A stretch of DNA of 64,000 nucleotides from an uncultured Flavonifractor sp. (GTDB taxonomy: Bacteria > Bacillota > Clostridia > Oscillospirales > Oscillospiraceae). Position 1 is the stretch's first letter; the number at the start of each line of letters is the position of its first letter. The notes beneath the pieces were generated by a model. That model was given only the letters and a program-made list of their open reading frames with translations. It made no database searches and was not told where the DNA came from. The DNA is taken from positions 62,001 through 126,000 of the forward strand of contig CANAAV010000003.1 in the NCBI GenBank assembly GCA_947346365.1, in the 5' to 3' direction. This document shows, piece by piece, positions 41,881 through 51,585 of the stretch. Both the position numbers and the translations under genes were made by a program.

Positions 41881-43989
41881 TCAAGCGCCGTGAGCGGCCT
41901 TGTAGAGATTGGCCACGTCCAAGATAATGCTGATGCTGCCGTCACCCAAAAGGGTGCAGCCGTTGATCCCGAAGTTTTTAACGTTGTAGCTGTTGACATA
42001 GGAGGGCAGCTGCTTGACCACTACCTGCTGCTCTCCCAAAAGCTCGTCAACAAACAGGCAGTAAGAGCAGTCGCCGGACTCCAGCCAGAGGAGAATGCCG
42101 TCTTCAATCTCGGTAAAGCCGTCGGAGAGCTGGTAAAAGTCCCTGGCCCGGATGATGGGATAAAAACTGTCCAGAGCCTTGATGATCTCGCGGTTGCTGG
42201 AATCATGGATTACCTCGTGGGCGGAGACCTTCATGCTGGAGCGGATGTTGTTAATAGGGATGGTGAAAGTGGAATTGCCCACCGACACCTCCATGCCGTC
42301 CATAATCGCCATGGTCAGGGGGATGCGGATGGTGGTGGTCATGCCGCGGCCCAGCTCGCTGGTGATGGACACGTTGCCCCCCAGCTCCTCCACGCTGCGC
42401 TTGACCACGTCCATGCCCACGCCGCGCCCGGAATATTCTGTGACCTGAGCGTTGGTGGAAAAGCCGGGAGCCAGCAGGAAGTTGAGAATTTCCCGGTGGG
42501 AATACTCCACATCGGGGAAAGCGATACCCTGGCGGATGGCCTTGTTGAGTACGGCCTCGTCGTTGACGCCCCGGCCGTCGTCGGAGATTTCAATGATGAC
42601 TTCGCTGCCAGTGTCTCTGGCGGAAAGAATAATCTCCCCTACAGGATCTTTGCCGGCGGCAATGCGTTCCTCCTGCGTCTCTTCAATGCCGTGATCCATA
42701 GAGTTGCGGATCATGTGCATGATGGGGTCGCCGATGTTGTCCACAATGGTCTTGTCCACCTCGGTGTTTTCCCCGATCAGAGTAAGCTTGGCGGGGCGGT
42801 TGAGCTTCTTGGTCATATCCCGCACGATGCGGTTCATCTTTTGGAAGGTGCCCGACACGGGGACCATGCGCAAGGACATGGATACGTCCTGAAGCTCGTC
42901 CGTGAGCTTGCGCAGCTGGCGGGCGGATTTGGAGAAGGTGTCCAAATTAAGGCCCTTTAGGTCGGGGGAGGAAGTGACCATGGACTCAGTGATAACAATC
43001 TCGCCCACCACGGCGGAGAGCTGGTCGAGCTTGCTCAGGTTGACGCTGATGAGCGTCTCCTTGGCGTGCTGCTGTCCGGCGGTGGCTCCGGCAGCGCCGG
43101 TTCCGCCGGCAGGAGCCGCCGCCGCCGCGGAGGACTTAGCTGCGGCGGGGGCGCTCTGAGGCGCGGTCTCCGGGGCGGCTTGGACGGCGGGAGGCTCCGG
43201 CGCAGGCTGGTAGTCATAGCTCTGGTAGTCCTGAATAGAACCGGCGGATTTTACCACCGGAATAGCGTTCTCCCGGTCAGAGGCGTTTTTGAACATCAGC
43301 AGGAAGCCGTGATCCGATACGGCCTCCGACGTGGCGGGATTGGTTTCCACATCAGCGGGTTCAAAGCAGAAATCCTCCTGATTACAGAAGTCGCGGATGG
43401 AAGTGACCAGCATAAAAGAGCGCAGGTTCTCCATGCCGCAGCCCTCGTCAAAGGTGACCCGCAGGGCGTGGGGGAAACTGCTGCTGCCTGCCAGAGGCGC
43501 TTCAGCCGGCACGGGAGCCGGAGAAGCGGGCTGCTCCGGCGCTTTGGCCGGAGGGGCAGCGGCGGGCTGTTCCGGCTCCTCCCCTTTAATTTTGGAGATC
43601 AAGGTATTAATATTTGTAAGGAAGCTGTCGATATCTTTATTAAGAGGTTCATCGGCCTCTACCCGCTCGACCTCGCCCCGGAAATAGTCGATGGACTGAA
43701 ATACCAGGTCGAACAAGGCCGGACGGTTATCCTCCGATACCACGGACATGGTGTTTTCCCGGATGATGAAGAAAAGATCTTCGATGCGGTGAGCCACTGT
43801 CGTAAGCGTGTCGAACTCCATCATGGCGGAGGAGCCCTTGATGGTATGCATGATACGGAAGATTTCATTTACATTCTCCTGTGAGAACGTGTCCGCCTTT
43901 TCTGCCTCCAGCACAATCGTCTCTAGCTGCTCAAGCAACGTGTTGGTCTCATAAATATACATATCCAGGATATCGTTTCCGCTGCCCAT
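41881..43989 (-). CDS. cheA: Chemotaxis histidine kinase CheA
   Basis: 702 residues. Hpt domain with phospho-His48 in IMHTIKGSSAMM; P2-like response-regulator-binding domain at about 165-260; an Ala/Pro-rich linker; dimerisation helices (LSKLDQLSAVVGEIVI); kinase core with N-box MIRNSMDHGIE, ISDDGRGV and GRGVGMDVVKRSVEELGG; C-terminal CheW-like domain. First gene of the operon. No cheY or cheC/cheD is in the window. Confidence 0.97.
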   Translation of the reverse strand: MGSGNDILDMYIYETNTLLEQLETIVLEAEKADTFSQENVNEIFRIMHTIKGSSAMMEFDTLTTVAHRIEDLFFIIRENTMSVVSEDNRPALFDLVFQSIDYFRGEVERVEADEPLNKDIDSFLTNINTLISKIKGEEPEQPAAAPPAKAPEQPASPAPVPAEAPLAGSSSFPHALRVTFDEGCGMENLRSFMLVTSIRDFCNQEDFCFEPADVETNPATSEAVSDHGFLLMFKNASDRENAIPVVKSAGSIQDYQSYDYQPAPEPPAVQAAPETAPQSAPAAAKSSAAAAAPAGGTGAAGATAGQQHAKETLISVNLSKLDQLSAVVGEIVITESMVTSSPDLKGLNLDTFSKSARQLRKLTDELQDVSMSLRMVPVSGTFQKMNRIVRDMTKKLNRPAKLTLIGENTEVDKTIVDNIGDPIMHMIRNSMDHGIEETQEERIAAGKDPVGEIILSARDTGSEVIIEISDDGRGVNDEAVLNKAIRQGIAFPDVEYSHREILNFLLAPGFSTNAQVTEYSGRGVGMDVVKRSVEELGGNVSITSELGRGMTTTIRIPLTMAIMDGMEVSVGNSTFTIPINNIRSSMKVSAHEVIHDSSNREIIKALDSFYPIIRARDFYQLSDGFTEIEDGILLWLESGDCSYCLFVDELLGEQQVVVKQLPSYVNSYNVKNFGINGCTLLGDGSISIILDVANLYKAAHGA

Positions 43990-44020
43990 AATAACACCAC
44001 CTTTTTATATCTCTTATAGT

Positions 44021-44047
44021 TTATCGGAACTACGTGATAAAAAATTA
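44021..44047 (-). promoter_or_regulatory. Candidate SigD (sigma-28) promoter of the che operon
   Basis: On the minus strand TAAT (44044-44047) and TCCGATAA (44021-44028) are separated by 15 bases, close to the SigD pattern TAAA-N15-GCCGATAT. It lies about 30 bases upstream of cheA. The assignment is by pattern only. Confidence 0.55.
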
Positions 44048-44083
44048 AGTAGTTTTTATAAGTTTATCTCAGAGGTGTCGAAA

Positions 44084-45529
44084 ATGGCTGACCTTTTGGG
44101 GGCGACGAACCCGGTACCGGGTTACGACAGCTCCATAAACAACCGAAATATTGGCCTTTCTCCCGACTCAGCCCAGAACGCCCAGATTCAAAATGTTCCA
44201 GACCCCAGCCGCGTGGTGGGACCGGACGGGCGCACGGAGCAACAGGACAGCGCAAGCCAAGGGGATTCCGGCATCCGCTACGATTCGAATTTTCAGACCT
44301 TTCTCCAGCGGCTGAAGGAGGCCTCCGGCCTGACGGAGGGGCTGAGCCGGCTTTTTGTAGGCAGAGAGGGAACGGTAGTGCTCTCGGGCATGAACGAGGG
44401 CATCGCCGCAGAGCTGTCCCAGGCGTTGGAGATGCTCAAGATGGACGAGGGAGAGCTGCTCCAGTTTCTGACGGGACAGTTCAAGGCGGGGACGCGGTTT
44501 GACGGGGCCCTTTTCGCGCTGCTGCGCAATGCCTATGCCCGCGCCGCCTCGGAGGGGGTGCGCTCGGACATTCTGAATTTCCTGAAAAGCTATTCAGATT
44601 ATTCCTCCACCGCCCACATAGAGGGCAATTTGCTGCGCAATATGGCCGGAATGGCCGACGCCATGCCCGCCAGCTGGGGGGATAAGCTGCGGGATTTGAG
44701 AGCACTCCTGGAAAATGGAATTGCCGCCGGAGATCGGCAGGGGAATTTAGCCCTTTTGCAGCAGCGGGTGTTTCCGTATATGTCTTCCTATGTGACCCAT
44801 ACCCACGATCTGGGCACTGCCCGGGGATTGCTCACCCTGCTGGCTCTGGACGTAGCCCGGTATGAGAACGGTTCTTTGGAGAAGCTTTTCGAGGCCTTCC
44901 ACCAGCTCAGCGGCTATGGCACGCTGAAAAACCAGCTGGGCAGCATTGACGACGAGTCCCTGCTGGCGCTGCTGAAGGGGAGCGATTTTGACAAGGCCTC
45001 TCCGGCCAACCGCTTTGCCGGCCACATGGCGGAGGCTGCCGCCCGGGCCCTGCGGGGGGAGGGCAGCGCAGAGGTGCAGCAGATATTTAAGCAGCTGGTG
45101 GCGGCGATGCTGGTCAACGAGAGCGTCTATATGCCGGTCAACCACTATATCATCCCTATGGAGATGGATGGGCGGATGCTTTTCTCCGAGCTGTGGGTGG
45201 ACCCGGACGCGGAGGAGCAGAACGGCGAGCGCGGCGGCGGACGGCGGGAAAACACGATGCGCTTTCTCTTCAAAATGGATGTGCAGTCGCTGGGACTGTT
45301 TGATGTGATTCTCACCAGCCGGGGGCAGGAGGTGGACGTCCGGGTGGCCTGCCCGGAGAAGGCGGCCCCCTTTGCCAAGCAGATTGAGCAGTCTGTTTCA
45401 AAGATCATTGCCCGCAACGGCCTGACGCCTACCGGCGTCAGCGTGCGCCGGATGGAACGCCCGGTCTCTTTAACAGAGGTGTTCCCCAAAATATTTGAAG
45501 GGAAGAACAGTGTCAATGTCAAGGTCTGA
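44084..45529 (+). CDS. Uncharacterised protein, possibly FliK-like, upstream of flhX
   Basis: 481 residues, divergent from cheA. No signal peptide or membrane segment. Residues 1-75 look disordered; 75-300 are helical (LSQALEMLKMDEGELLQFLTG and similar). The final third (MRFLFKMDVQSLGLFDVILTSRGQEVDVRV, in parts) resembles the C-terminal beta domain of flagellar hook-length proteins. That location directly before a FlhB C-terminal homologue supports a link with flagellar export switching, but this is an inference. The end overlaps flhX by 14 bases. Confidence 0.7.
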   Translation: MADLLGATNPVPGYDSSINNRNIGLSPDSAQNAQIQNVPDPSRVVGPDGRTEQQDSASQGDSGIRYDSNFQTFLQRLKEASGLTEGLSRLFVGREGTVVLSGMNEGIAAELSQALEMLKMDEGELLQFLTGQFKAGTRFDGALFALLRNAYARAASEGVRSDILNFLKSYSDYSSTAHIEGNLLRNMAGMADAMPASWGDKLRDLRALLENGIAAGDRQGNLALLQQRVFPYMSSYVTHTHDLGTARGLLTLLALDVARYENGSLEKLFEAFHQLSGYGTLKNQLGSIDDESLLALLKGSDFDKASPANRFAGHMAEAAARALRGEGSAEVQQIFKQLVAAMLVNESVYMPVNHYIIPMEMDGRMLFSELWVDPDAEEQNGERGGGRRENTMRFLFKMDVQSLGLFDVILTSRGQEVDVRVACPEKAAPFAKQIEQSVSKIIARNGLTPTGVSVRRMERPVSLTEVFPKIFEGKNSVNVKV

Positions 45530-45866
45530 CGGAAGAAGGAACCCGTCCAAAAAGGCGGTGGCCCTCCAATACGGCGCGGGCGACAGCGCGCCGGTGATCG
45601 TGGCCTCCGGCATGGGCTATATGGCGGAGAAAATTGTAGAGGCTGCGGCCGACAACGGCGTGCCCATCTATGAAGATAACTCTCTGGCCACCATCCTCAC
45701 CCAGCTGCAGCTGGGGCAGGAGGTGCCGGAGGAGCTGTATAAGGCCATTGTGGAGATCTATGTCTATTTTCTGCACTTTGATCCGAAGACGGGAGAGCAG
45801 AGGGCGCAGGAGAGCTCCGGCGCGCCGCCGGAGCCGGAGGCAGCGCCGGACGGAGAGGAGCGGTGA
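45516..45866 (+). CDS. FlhB C-terminal domain homologue (FlhX-like)
   Basis: 116 residues. It matches the cytoplasmic C-terminal domain of FlhB/EscU without the membrane part: AVALQYGAGDSAPVIVASGMGYMAEKI followed by GVPIYEDNSLATIL and GQEVPEELYKAIVEIYVYF. The autocleavage motif NPTH of full FlhB is replaced by GDSAP, so it is not expected to self-cleave. Such short paralogues sit in many clostridial flagellar regions and may modulate export. ATG 45516 or GTG 45510 are possible starts. Confidence 0.9.
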   Translation: MSRSDGRRNPSKKAVALQYGAGDSAPVIVASGMGYMAEKIVEAAADNGVPIYEDNSLATILTQLQLGQEVPEELYKAIVEIYVYFLHFDPKTGEQRAQESSGAPPEPEAAPDGEER

Positions 45867-45872
45867 CAGGTC

Positions 45873-46481
45873 ATGCAAGAGATCCAAAATAATTCCTATT
45901 TTCTGCTGGACAGCCGGGGCGCGCCGCTGGCGCGGGCGCTGCTGCTCAGCCCCCAGGAAAATCCGCAGTGGCAGGTGCGGGTGCTGGACGGCAAGATTGA
46001 GCAGGTGATGGAGCACGAGGAGATCCAGATGGTGCCCATGGGGGCCAGCGGCAGCGCCCTGCTGGGACGGATTATCCGCAATCGAAACGACAACATTATT
46101 TTAGAACCGCTCCAGGCGCTGGACAGCGATATGCGCCAGAACCTGCGCATGCCGACCCATTTTAAGAGCTTTATCTACCCCATTACCGGCTCTTGGCGGG
46201 GGCGGCGGGAGATTGAGGCCAACGACCTCAGCTGCGGCGGCATTGCCTTTTTCTGCGCTTTGCCGCTGGAGGTGGAGGAGCAGGTGGAGGTAGTGGTCCC
46301 CATTACCAGCCAGCCGCTGCTTCTCCGCTGCCGCGTGCTGCGGCAGCGGCCCTCCGCCCGGGAAAATGAGGTGCTCTATGCCGCAAAATTTGTGGATATG
46401 TGCGGCGATGAGGAGATGATGGTGCGGGAATCCGTATTCAATATTCAGCTGAGCACCCGCCCCAGGCCGGCGGAGGAATAG
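45873..46481 (+). CDS. PilZ-domain protein (c-di-GMP receptor)
   Basis: 202 residues. The C-terminal PilZ domain shows RQNLR (RxxxR type) near residue 90 and NDLSCGGIAFF (N/D-x-S-x-x-G) near 117, the two c-di-GMP-binding motifs. The N-terminal 85 residues resemble the YcgR-N type sheet. It starts 6 bases after flhX and probably belongs to the same transcript, linking c-di-GMP to motility. Confidence 0.88.
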   Translation: MQEIQNNSYFLLDSRGAPLARALLLSPQENPQWQVRVLDGKIEQVMEHEEIQMVPMGASGSALLGRIIRNRNDNIILEPLQALDSDMRQNLRMPTHFKSFIYPITGSWRGRREIEANDLSCGGIAFFCALPLEVEEQVEVVVPITSQPLLLRCRVLRQRPSARENEVLYAAKFVDMCGDEEMMVRESVFNIQLSTRPRPAEE

Positions 46482-46599
46482 AGCAGAGACAAAATCGGCT
46501 TTTTCAGTAACGATAGGTAGATACAGGGATAGAAGGCCGTGCCGGACGCGCAGGGTGTGCCTGCATGTCCGGGGCAGGGCAGAAAGGAAAGAGCAACGC

Positions 46600-49500
46600 A
46601 TGATGAAGACGCAGACAGTACGGAAATTGGGCCGGAAAGCGGCGGCTGGGGCGCTGAGCCTGGCGCTGCTGCTGGGAGTGATACCCGGGGCGGAGCTGTC
46701 CGCCTGGGCGGCGGGGGCTTCGGTGGAGGGCGGCTCCACGCAGGAAGCGGCCCAGCCCCAGGCCGAGAGCTGGGCCCAGGAATATTTGGATAAGCTGGTG
46801 TCCTGGGGCGTAATGCGCGGAGACATTGAGGGCAATCTGCACCCGGAGCTGGACATCAGCCGGGCGGAGTTTGTGACAATGGTCAACCGCGCCTACGGCT
46901 ATGATGAGGTGGGTGTGAATCCCTTTGAGGATGTGGATTACCGCTCCTGGTATGCCGATGACATCTCTATTGCCTACAATGTGGGCTATTTTACCGGCAC
47001 CTCCCCCACCACGGCGGTGCCCGAGGGGGAGCTGACCCGGGAGCAGGCCACCCTCCTGCTGGGGCGGAACATGATGCTGGAGCCCAGCACCGGCGAGACC
47101 TTGGGCTACTCCGACAGCCGTGATTTCAGCGATTGGAGCCGCGCTATGGTGGAGTCGGCCACCAACGCGGGCATCATCAGCGGCTATCCCGACGGCAGCT
47201 TCGGCCCCCAGAACAACATCACCAGGGGCGAGGTGGCGGCGATGCTGGCCCGGTCCCTGGGCAATCCTATTTATGAGCCCGGGGACTACTCTCTGGGCAA
47301 CGTATACGGCAATGTGACCATTTCCACCTCCGGCGTGAATCTGCGCAACACCGTCATTGCCGGAGATCTGTATCTGACCGGGGGCATCGGCCTGGGCGAC
47401 CTGCTGCTGGAAAACGTCAACGTGCTGGGACGGATTATCGCCAGCGGCGCGGGCGAGAGCAACAAGGGCGACAGCAGCATTATCCTGCGCAACGTGGAAG
47501 CCGACTCCATGGTGGTGGACAGCATCAACAACCAGTTTGTCACCGTCCGGGCCGAGGGCGACACGGACATCGGCGTCACCAGCGTGCGCACCCCCGCCTA
47601 TTTGGAGGATACCACCCCCGACGGCTTCGGCCTGGAGCTGATTCAGCTGGAGGGCGAGGCGGGCTCCAGCCTTCAGCTGGCGGGTAATATTAAGGAGGTC
47701 ATCAACCTGACCCCCGGCTCCAGTCTGATTATGGCCCAGGGCTCCGCCAAGCGCATCACGGTGGATGAAAAGGCCGTGGGAGCCAATTTGCAGATCGATC
47801 TGGGCGGCCGGGTGAAGGAGCTCAACCTGGACGTAGCCACCAACGTGGGCGGACGGGGAGACGTGGACCATGTGAACATCAGCGCATCCGGCTGCACGGT
47901 GGCCATGCCGCCGGATACGGTGAATATCCGCCCGGGCGTCACCGCCAATGTGGGCGCGGAGTCTATGGACAACGTGACGGCCGCCGAGTATTCCGCCGAC
48001 CCCAGGCTGATGGCGGGCTACCCGGAGGTCCGGGACGCGGCTCCCACCAGCGCTACCGCGGTGTTCAGCACCAATAAGCGGGGCACCGTGTATTGGGCCC
48101 TGAGCGCGCTGGCGGACGGCTCTGTCAGCGAGGAGGACCTGATTTCCCCGCCGGTGTACGGCGGCACCATCCTGGCCTCCGGCAATTTGCTGGCGGGAGC
48201 CTCGAAGACCGAGTATGTGGCCGGGCTGACCAAGCTCACCACCGACGGCTCCTACTACCTGAGCGCCGTTATGGTGGACAGCCGGGGCCAGCACAGCCCT
48301 GTGAAAGTGACAGCCTTTACGACGCCGGACGATACCGTGCCGGCCTTTACCTCCGGCTATCCGGTGATGAGCCGGATTCAGAGCGAATCCGCCCAGGTTA
48401 CGGTTATGACCAACAAGGACTGCCTGCTCTACTGGGCGGTTCTGCCCGCCGGCAGCACCGCGCCCAAGGCCCAGGACTTTAAGGCGGCCGGAATCACCGG
48501 CGCGCTGGGCTATGGCAGCATGGACACGGTGAAAAACAGCACCATGCCCTTCACCGTCAACAACATCACCACCCTGGACGAGATGAAGAGCTATGATTTG
48601 TACCTGTGGCTCACCGACTATGACGGGGCCAAGAGCTCCGCTGTGCGGAAGATGACCTTTACCACCGTGGACGGCACGCCGCCGGTGGTGCGGGATATCA
48701 CCCAGAGCGGCGCCGGCGCCCGGACAGTGACGGTCACCTATATGCTCAATGAACCCGGCGATCTCTATTGGTCGGTGGTGAAATCGGGCGACCCGTTCCT
48801 GCGGCCGGTCACCGGCGGCGGCGGCATCCCCGGTATGGGGGACACCGCCGCTAAGAGCCAAGTGGAATCCGGCTTTGGCGCGGTGCGCAACGGCAGAAGC
48901 AGCGCGAGCCGCGCGGATACGAACACGAGCTTTACCATCAGCGGCCTGGAAGTGATGACCAGCTATGACCTGTACTATGTGGCCAAGGACAAGGCGGGCA
49001 ACTATTCTGAGACGGTGGGGATGATTACCGTCAACACCCAGGACGGGGAGCCCCCCAAGGTCCACCTGGAGTTCAGCGAGACTGGGGACCCGGAGGACAA
49101 CACCAAGGACCCCGTGCCCACCGCGGACGCGCGGCTGGTGTTTAACGAGAGCATCCAGGGCTTTAACCTCTACAACGGCGTCAAGGACGACTATGAGAAA
49201 TTCTTGGAAAAGTACTACCAGAACCTGCTGACTCCGGACGCCTGGGCCCTTTTCGTGAAAAGCCACATCCGCCTGTGGCGGGTGGACCCGGAGGGCGGCC
49301 CGGATGTGCTGGCCACGGACCGCAGCAGCGCGGAGTGGAAGGAGGGCGATCCCTGGGAGGTGGATTACCGCTATGTCTCGGTGTCCACGGAGGACGGCAA
49401 TCTGGTGGTGAACTTCTCCTCCCAGGGGAATACCCCGGCCCTCAATATGGAGAGCGGCGCCACCTACTACTTCCGCCTGGAGAACATCTCCGACGCGGCG

Positions 49501-51516
49501 ATGAAGCCCAACGCCATGAGCAATCAGAACCTCCAGTTTACCACCCTGGCCGCCCAGGTGAACCTGCGGCGGGTGAGCCCCAGCGGCGATCTGCCGGAGG
49601 ATATCGACGATTTCCACATGACCTTCCGGGCTACCCCCAGAGCGGCCACCAGCGTGGAGAAAGGTATTTACTGGGATCTGCTGGTGTGGTGCGATAAGCC
49701 AGTGGAGTTTGAAATCTACCGGCGGGCGGTGGGAACTACGACTTGGGAGAAGGCAACCAACAAGGGCGTCATCAGTCCCGCGCCCCTTCAGCCCAAGGTG
49801 GGTTACAGCGTAACCCGCTGCTTTGACGCGAGCCTGAACTTTGGAGAGCTGAAGAGCTTTGACACCGCCATGGAATACGGCATCATGATTACCAAGCTCA
49901 ACGAGATCGATAACAGCGGCGAGTGGAACGAGACGGTGGTGTTCGAGGTGACCGCGGTGTCCGGCGAGACGGTGCCCCTGAAGAATCTGGCGGGCCAGGT
50001 CAGCGAGACCAATTTTACCACCCAGAAAGGCAACGGCGTGGAGGACATCAGCAGCCCCAAGGGCTTCACCGTGGACCACCCCTTCACCGATGAGGACGCT
50101 CCCTACTTCACCGGCGGATACCCGGAGTTTGAGCCCAAGGACACCAGCGTGGACATCTCCATCCGCCTGAACCGGAGCAACAACGTCTACTACTACTACA
50201 TCGTCGCGCCCCTTAACGATGTTCCCACAGTAATGAAGGATGGGACGGATATACGCAACGTCACCGCATGGGAAACCCTGCTGGAGGACGGCAAGGACCT
50301 GGTGGCCCCCGACTCGGCCTACTCGACCAGCAACGACGCGGCGGTTGCCACCCTGCCTGTGGTCAGGGACGTGATGTTTCCCACCTATGACAACCCGGAC
50401 ATCATCACCGGCAACGGCAAATATAACGGCGGCGCCGTTACCTTAAATAACGCGCAGCTGCGCTCGGAGCTGCAGGCCGACACGGAGTACATCGCCTACT
50501 TTGTTTTGACGGGAGAGTCCTCGGAGACCCGCTCCCCGGTGTACTGCTTCCGGTTCAAGACGGAGAAATTGATTAAGCCGATTTTGAGCCTGTCCATCAA
50601 AAACGGGGATAACTCCAAGGTGGAGACCGAGGTGACCCGCACCGCCATCGTCCAGTCCCGGCTGCTCTACTCAGGCAACATTCTCGCCCCCTTCAACGAT
50701 CCCTTCAGCAACTATTTGAACGACAAGGCGGACAGCGCGGCGAATAAGCCCTGGAACGGCGGGACGGGGACTGACGCAAGCGGCAACAGCTATACTGTTT
50801 CAAAGGACAGCTACACGGTGCTGATGGCCATGGAGGATTCGGTTTACAGCGGCGGGCCCTCCGTGTTCGACGAGTACGCCAACGAGAATATCCGGACCAC
50901 AGTGGCGAACATGATCCGCTCCGGCGCCACCGGCGGCGTGGACCGCTGGGGACCGGAGAGCGTGACGATGGAGAAGAAGCAGGACATGAGCTTCACCCTC
51001 TCCAACCCGGATGGCCGCTATATCTGTGTAGCCGTGGCCAAGGTGGACCAGGAGGGGGCGGAGGACGCCTTCCGGGCGGTCCGGTACGTGGAGATTGTGG
51101 ATAAAAAGGGGCCTGAGGCGGACCAGGTGACGGTGGACCTTATTTACAATGAAGCCGACAATAAGATCGAGGGCACTGTGACGGTCCACTATGACAAGCA
51201 GCTCTACCGGGTGTTCCAGAACAACCGCTACCCCCTGACAGAAAAGAAGGACGAGATGCTGGTGGACGGCCCCAATGACGAGACGTACTGCGGTTTTAAA
51301 AATGTCTTTTCCAGTAAGTTCTATGAGATGGTGGATAAGGAAGAGATTACCATCACCCAGGAGTTTACACTGGAGTTTGACCGGCCCTTTGCCACCAAGT
51401 TTGAGATTTCCCTGCCCAGCAGCCTGGTGAACCGGAACGGCTTTGGCGCGCCGGCCCAGAAGGTGGTTATTACCTACAACAAGACGGCGGGCGAGTTTTC
51501 GGGTGAGATTGAGTAA
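46600..51516 (+). CDS. Very large SLH-domain surface protein (1638 residues)
   Basis: Signal peptide about 1-37 (basic start, hydrophobic ALSLALLLGVIPGAELSAWA). Three SLH modules at about 54-220 (SWAQEYLDKLVSWGVM; YRSWYADDISIAYNVGY; GYPDGSFGPQNNITRGE). Residues 230-460 look like a short-turn beta helix (GNVYGNVTISTSGVNLRNTV and similar). The rest consists of Ig-like beta modules with repeated turns such as FTSGYPVM and FTGGYPEF. No enzyme motif is seen. Probable S-layer-associated adhesin or structural protein. ATG 46600 is used, with GAAAGGAAAGAG upstream. Confidence 0.88.
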   Translation: MMKTQTVRKLGRKAAAGALSLALLLGVIPGAELSAWAAGASVEGGSTQEAAQPQAESWAQEYLDKLVSWGVMRGDIEGNLHPELDISRAEFVTMVNRAYGYDEVGVNPFEDVDYRSWYADDISIAYNVGYFTGTSPTTAVPEGELTREQATLLLGRNMMLEPSTGETLGYSDSRDFSDWSRAMVESATNAGIISGYPDGSFGPQNNITRGEVAAMLARSLGNPIYEPGDYSLGNVYGNVTISTSGVNLRNTVIAGDLYLTGGIGLGDLLLENVNVLGRIIASGAGESNKGDSSIILRNVEADSMVVDSINNQFVTVRAEGDTDIGVTSVRTPAYLEDTTPDGFGLELIQLEGEAGSSLQLAGNIKEVINLTPGSSLIMAQGSAKRITVDEKAVGANLQIDLGGRVKELNLDVATNVGGRGDVDHVNISASGCTVAMPPDTVNIRPGVTANVGAESMDNVTAAEYSADPRLMAGYPEVRDAAPTSATAVFSTNKRGTVYWALSALADGSVSEEDLISPPVYGGTILASGNLLAGASKTEYVAGLTKLTTDGSYYLSAVMVDSRGQHSPVKVTAFTTPDDTVPAFTSGYPVMSRIQSESAQVTVMTNKDCLLYWAVLPAGSTAPKAQDFKAAGITGALGYGSMDTVKNSTMPFTVNNITTLDEMKSYDLYLWLTDYDGAKSSAVRKMTFTTVDGTPPVVRDITQSGAGARTVTVTYMLNEPGDLYWSVVKSGDPFLRPVTGGGGIPGMGDTAAKSQVESGFGAVRNGRSSASRADTNTSFTISGLEVMTSYDLYYVAKDKAGNYSETVGMITVNTQDGEPPKVHLEFSETGDPEDNTKDPVPTADARLVFNESIQGFNLYNGVKDDYEKFLEKYYQNLLTPDAWALFVKSHIRLWRVDPEGGPDVLATDRSSAEWKEGDPWEVDYRYVSVSTEDGNLVVNFSSQGNTPALNMESGATYYFRLENISDAAMKPNAMSNQNLQFTTLAAQVNLRRVSPSGDLPEDIDDFHMTFRATPRAATSVEKGIYWDLLVWCDKPVEFEIYRRAVGTTTWEKATNKGVISPAPLQPKVGYSVTRCFDASLNFGELKSFDTAMEYGIMITKLNEIDNSGEWNETVVFEVTAVSGETVPLKNLAGQVSETNFTTQKGNGVEDISSPKGFTVDHPFTDEDAPYFTGGYPEFEPKDTSVDISIRLNRSNNVYYYYIVAPLNDVPTVMKDGTDIRNVTAWETLLEDGKDLVAPDSAYSTSNDAAVATLPVVRDVMFPTYDNPDIITGNGKYNGGAVTLNNAQLRSELQADTEYIAYFVLTGESSETRSPVYCFRFKTEKLIKPILSLSIKNGDNSKVETEVTRTAIVQSRLLYSGNILAPFNDPFSNYLNDKADSAANKPWNGGTGTDASGNSYTVSKDSYTVLMAMEDSVYSGGPSVFDEYANENIRTTVANMIRSGATGGVDRWGPESVTMEKKQDMSFTLSNPDGRYICVAVAKVDQEGAEDAFRAVRYVEIVDKKGPEADQVTVDLIYNEADNKIEGTVTVHYDKQLYRVFQNNRYPLTEKKDEMLVDGPNDETYCGFKNVFSSKFYEMVDKEEITITQEFTLEFDRPFATKFEISLPSSLVNRNGFGAPAQKVVITYNKTAGEFSGEIE

Positions 51517-51522
51517 AAAAAG

Positions 51523-51555
51523 CCATACCGGGCGGGGTTTCCCCGCCCGGTATGG
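51523..51555 (+). terminator. Hairpin after the 1638-residue SLH gene
   Basis: Perfect 15-bp arms (51523-51537 and 51541-51555, CCATACCGGGCGGGG) with a TTT loop. It is preceded by an A-run, so it has U-tract for the minus strand, and has little T on the + strand. It lies 30 bases before the next gene. Confidence 0.65.
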
Positions 51556-51585
51556 GATACAGACCCCAGCAAAGGAGTGCGAGCG

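Noticed and set aside
46504..50079. 1191-residue open frame on the minus strand
   Set aside because: It is the antisense shadow of the SLH protein gene. In GC-rich DNA with strong third-position bias such frames stay open; its translation is His/Gly/Arg-rich and resembles no protein.
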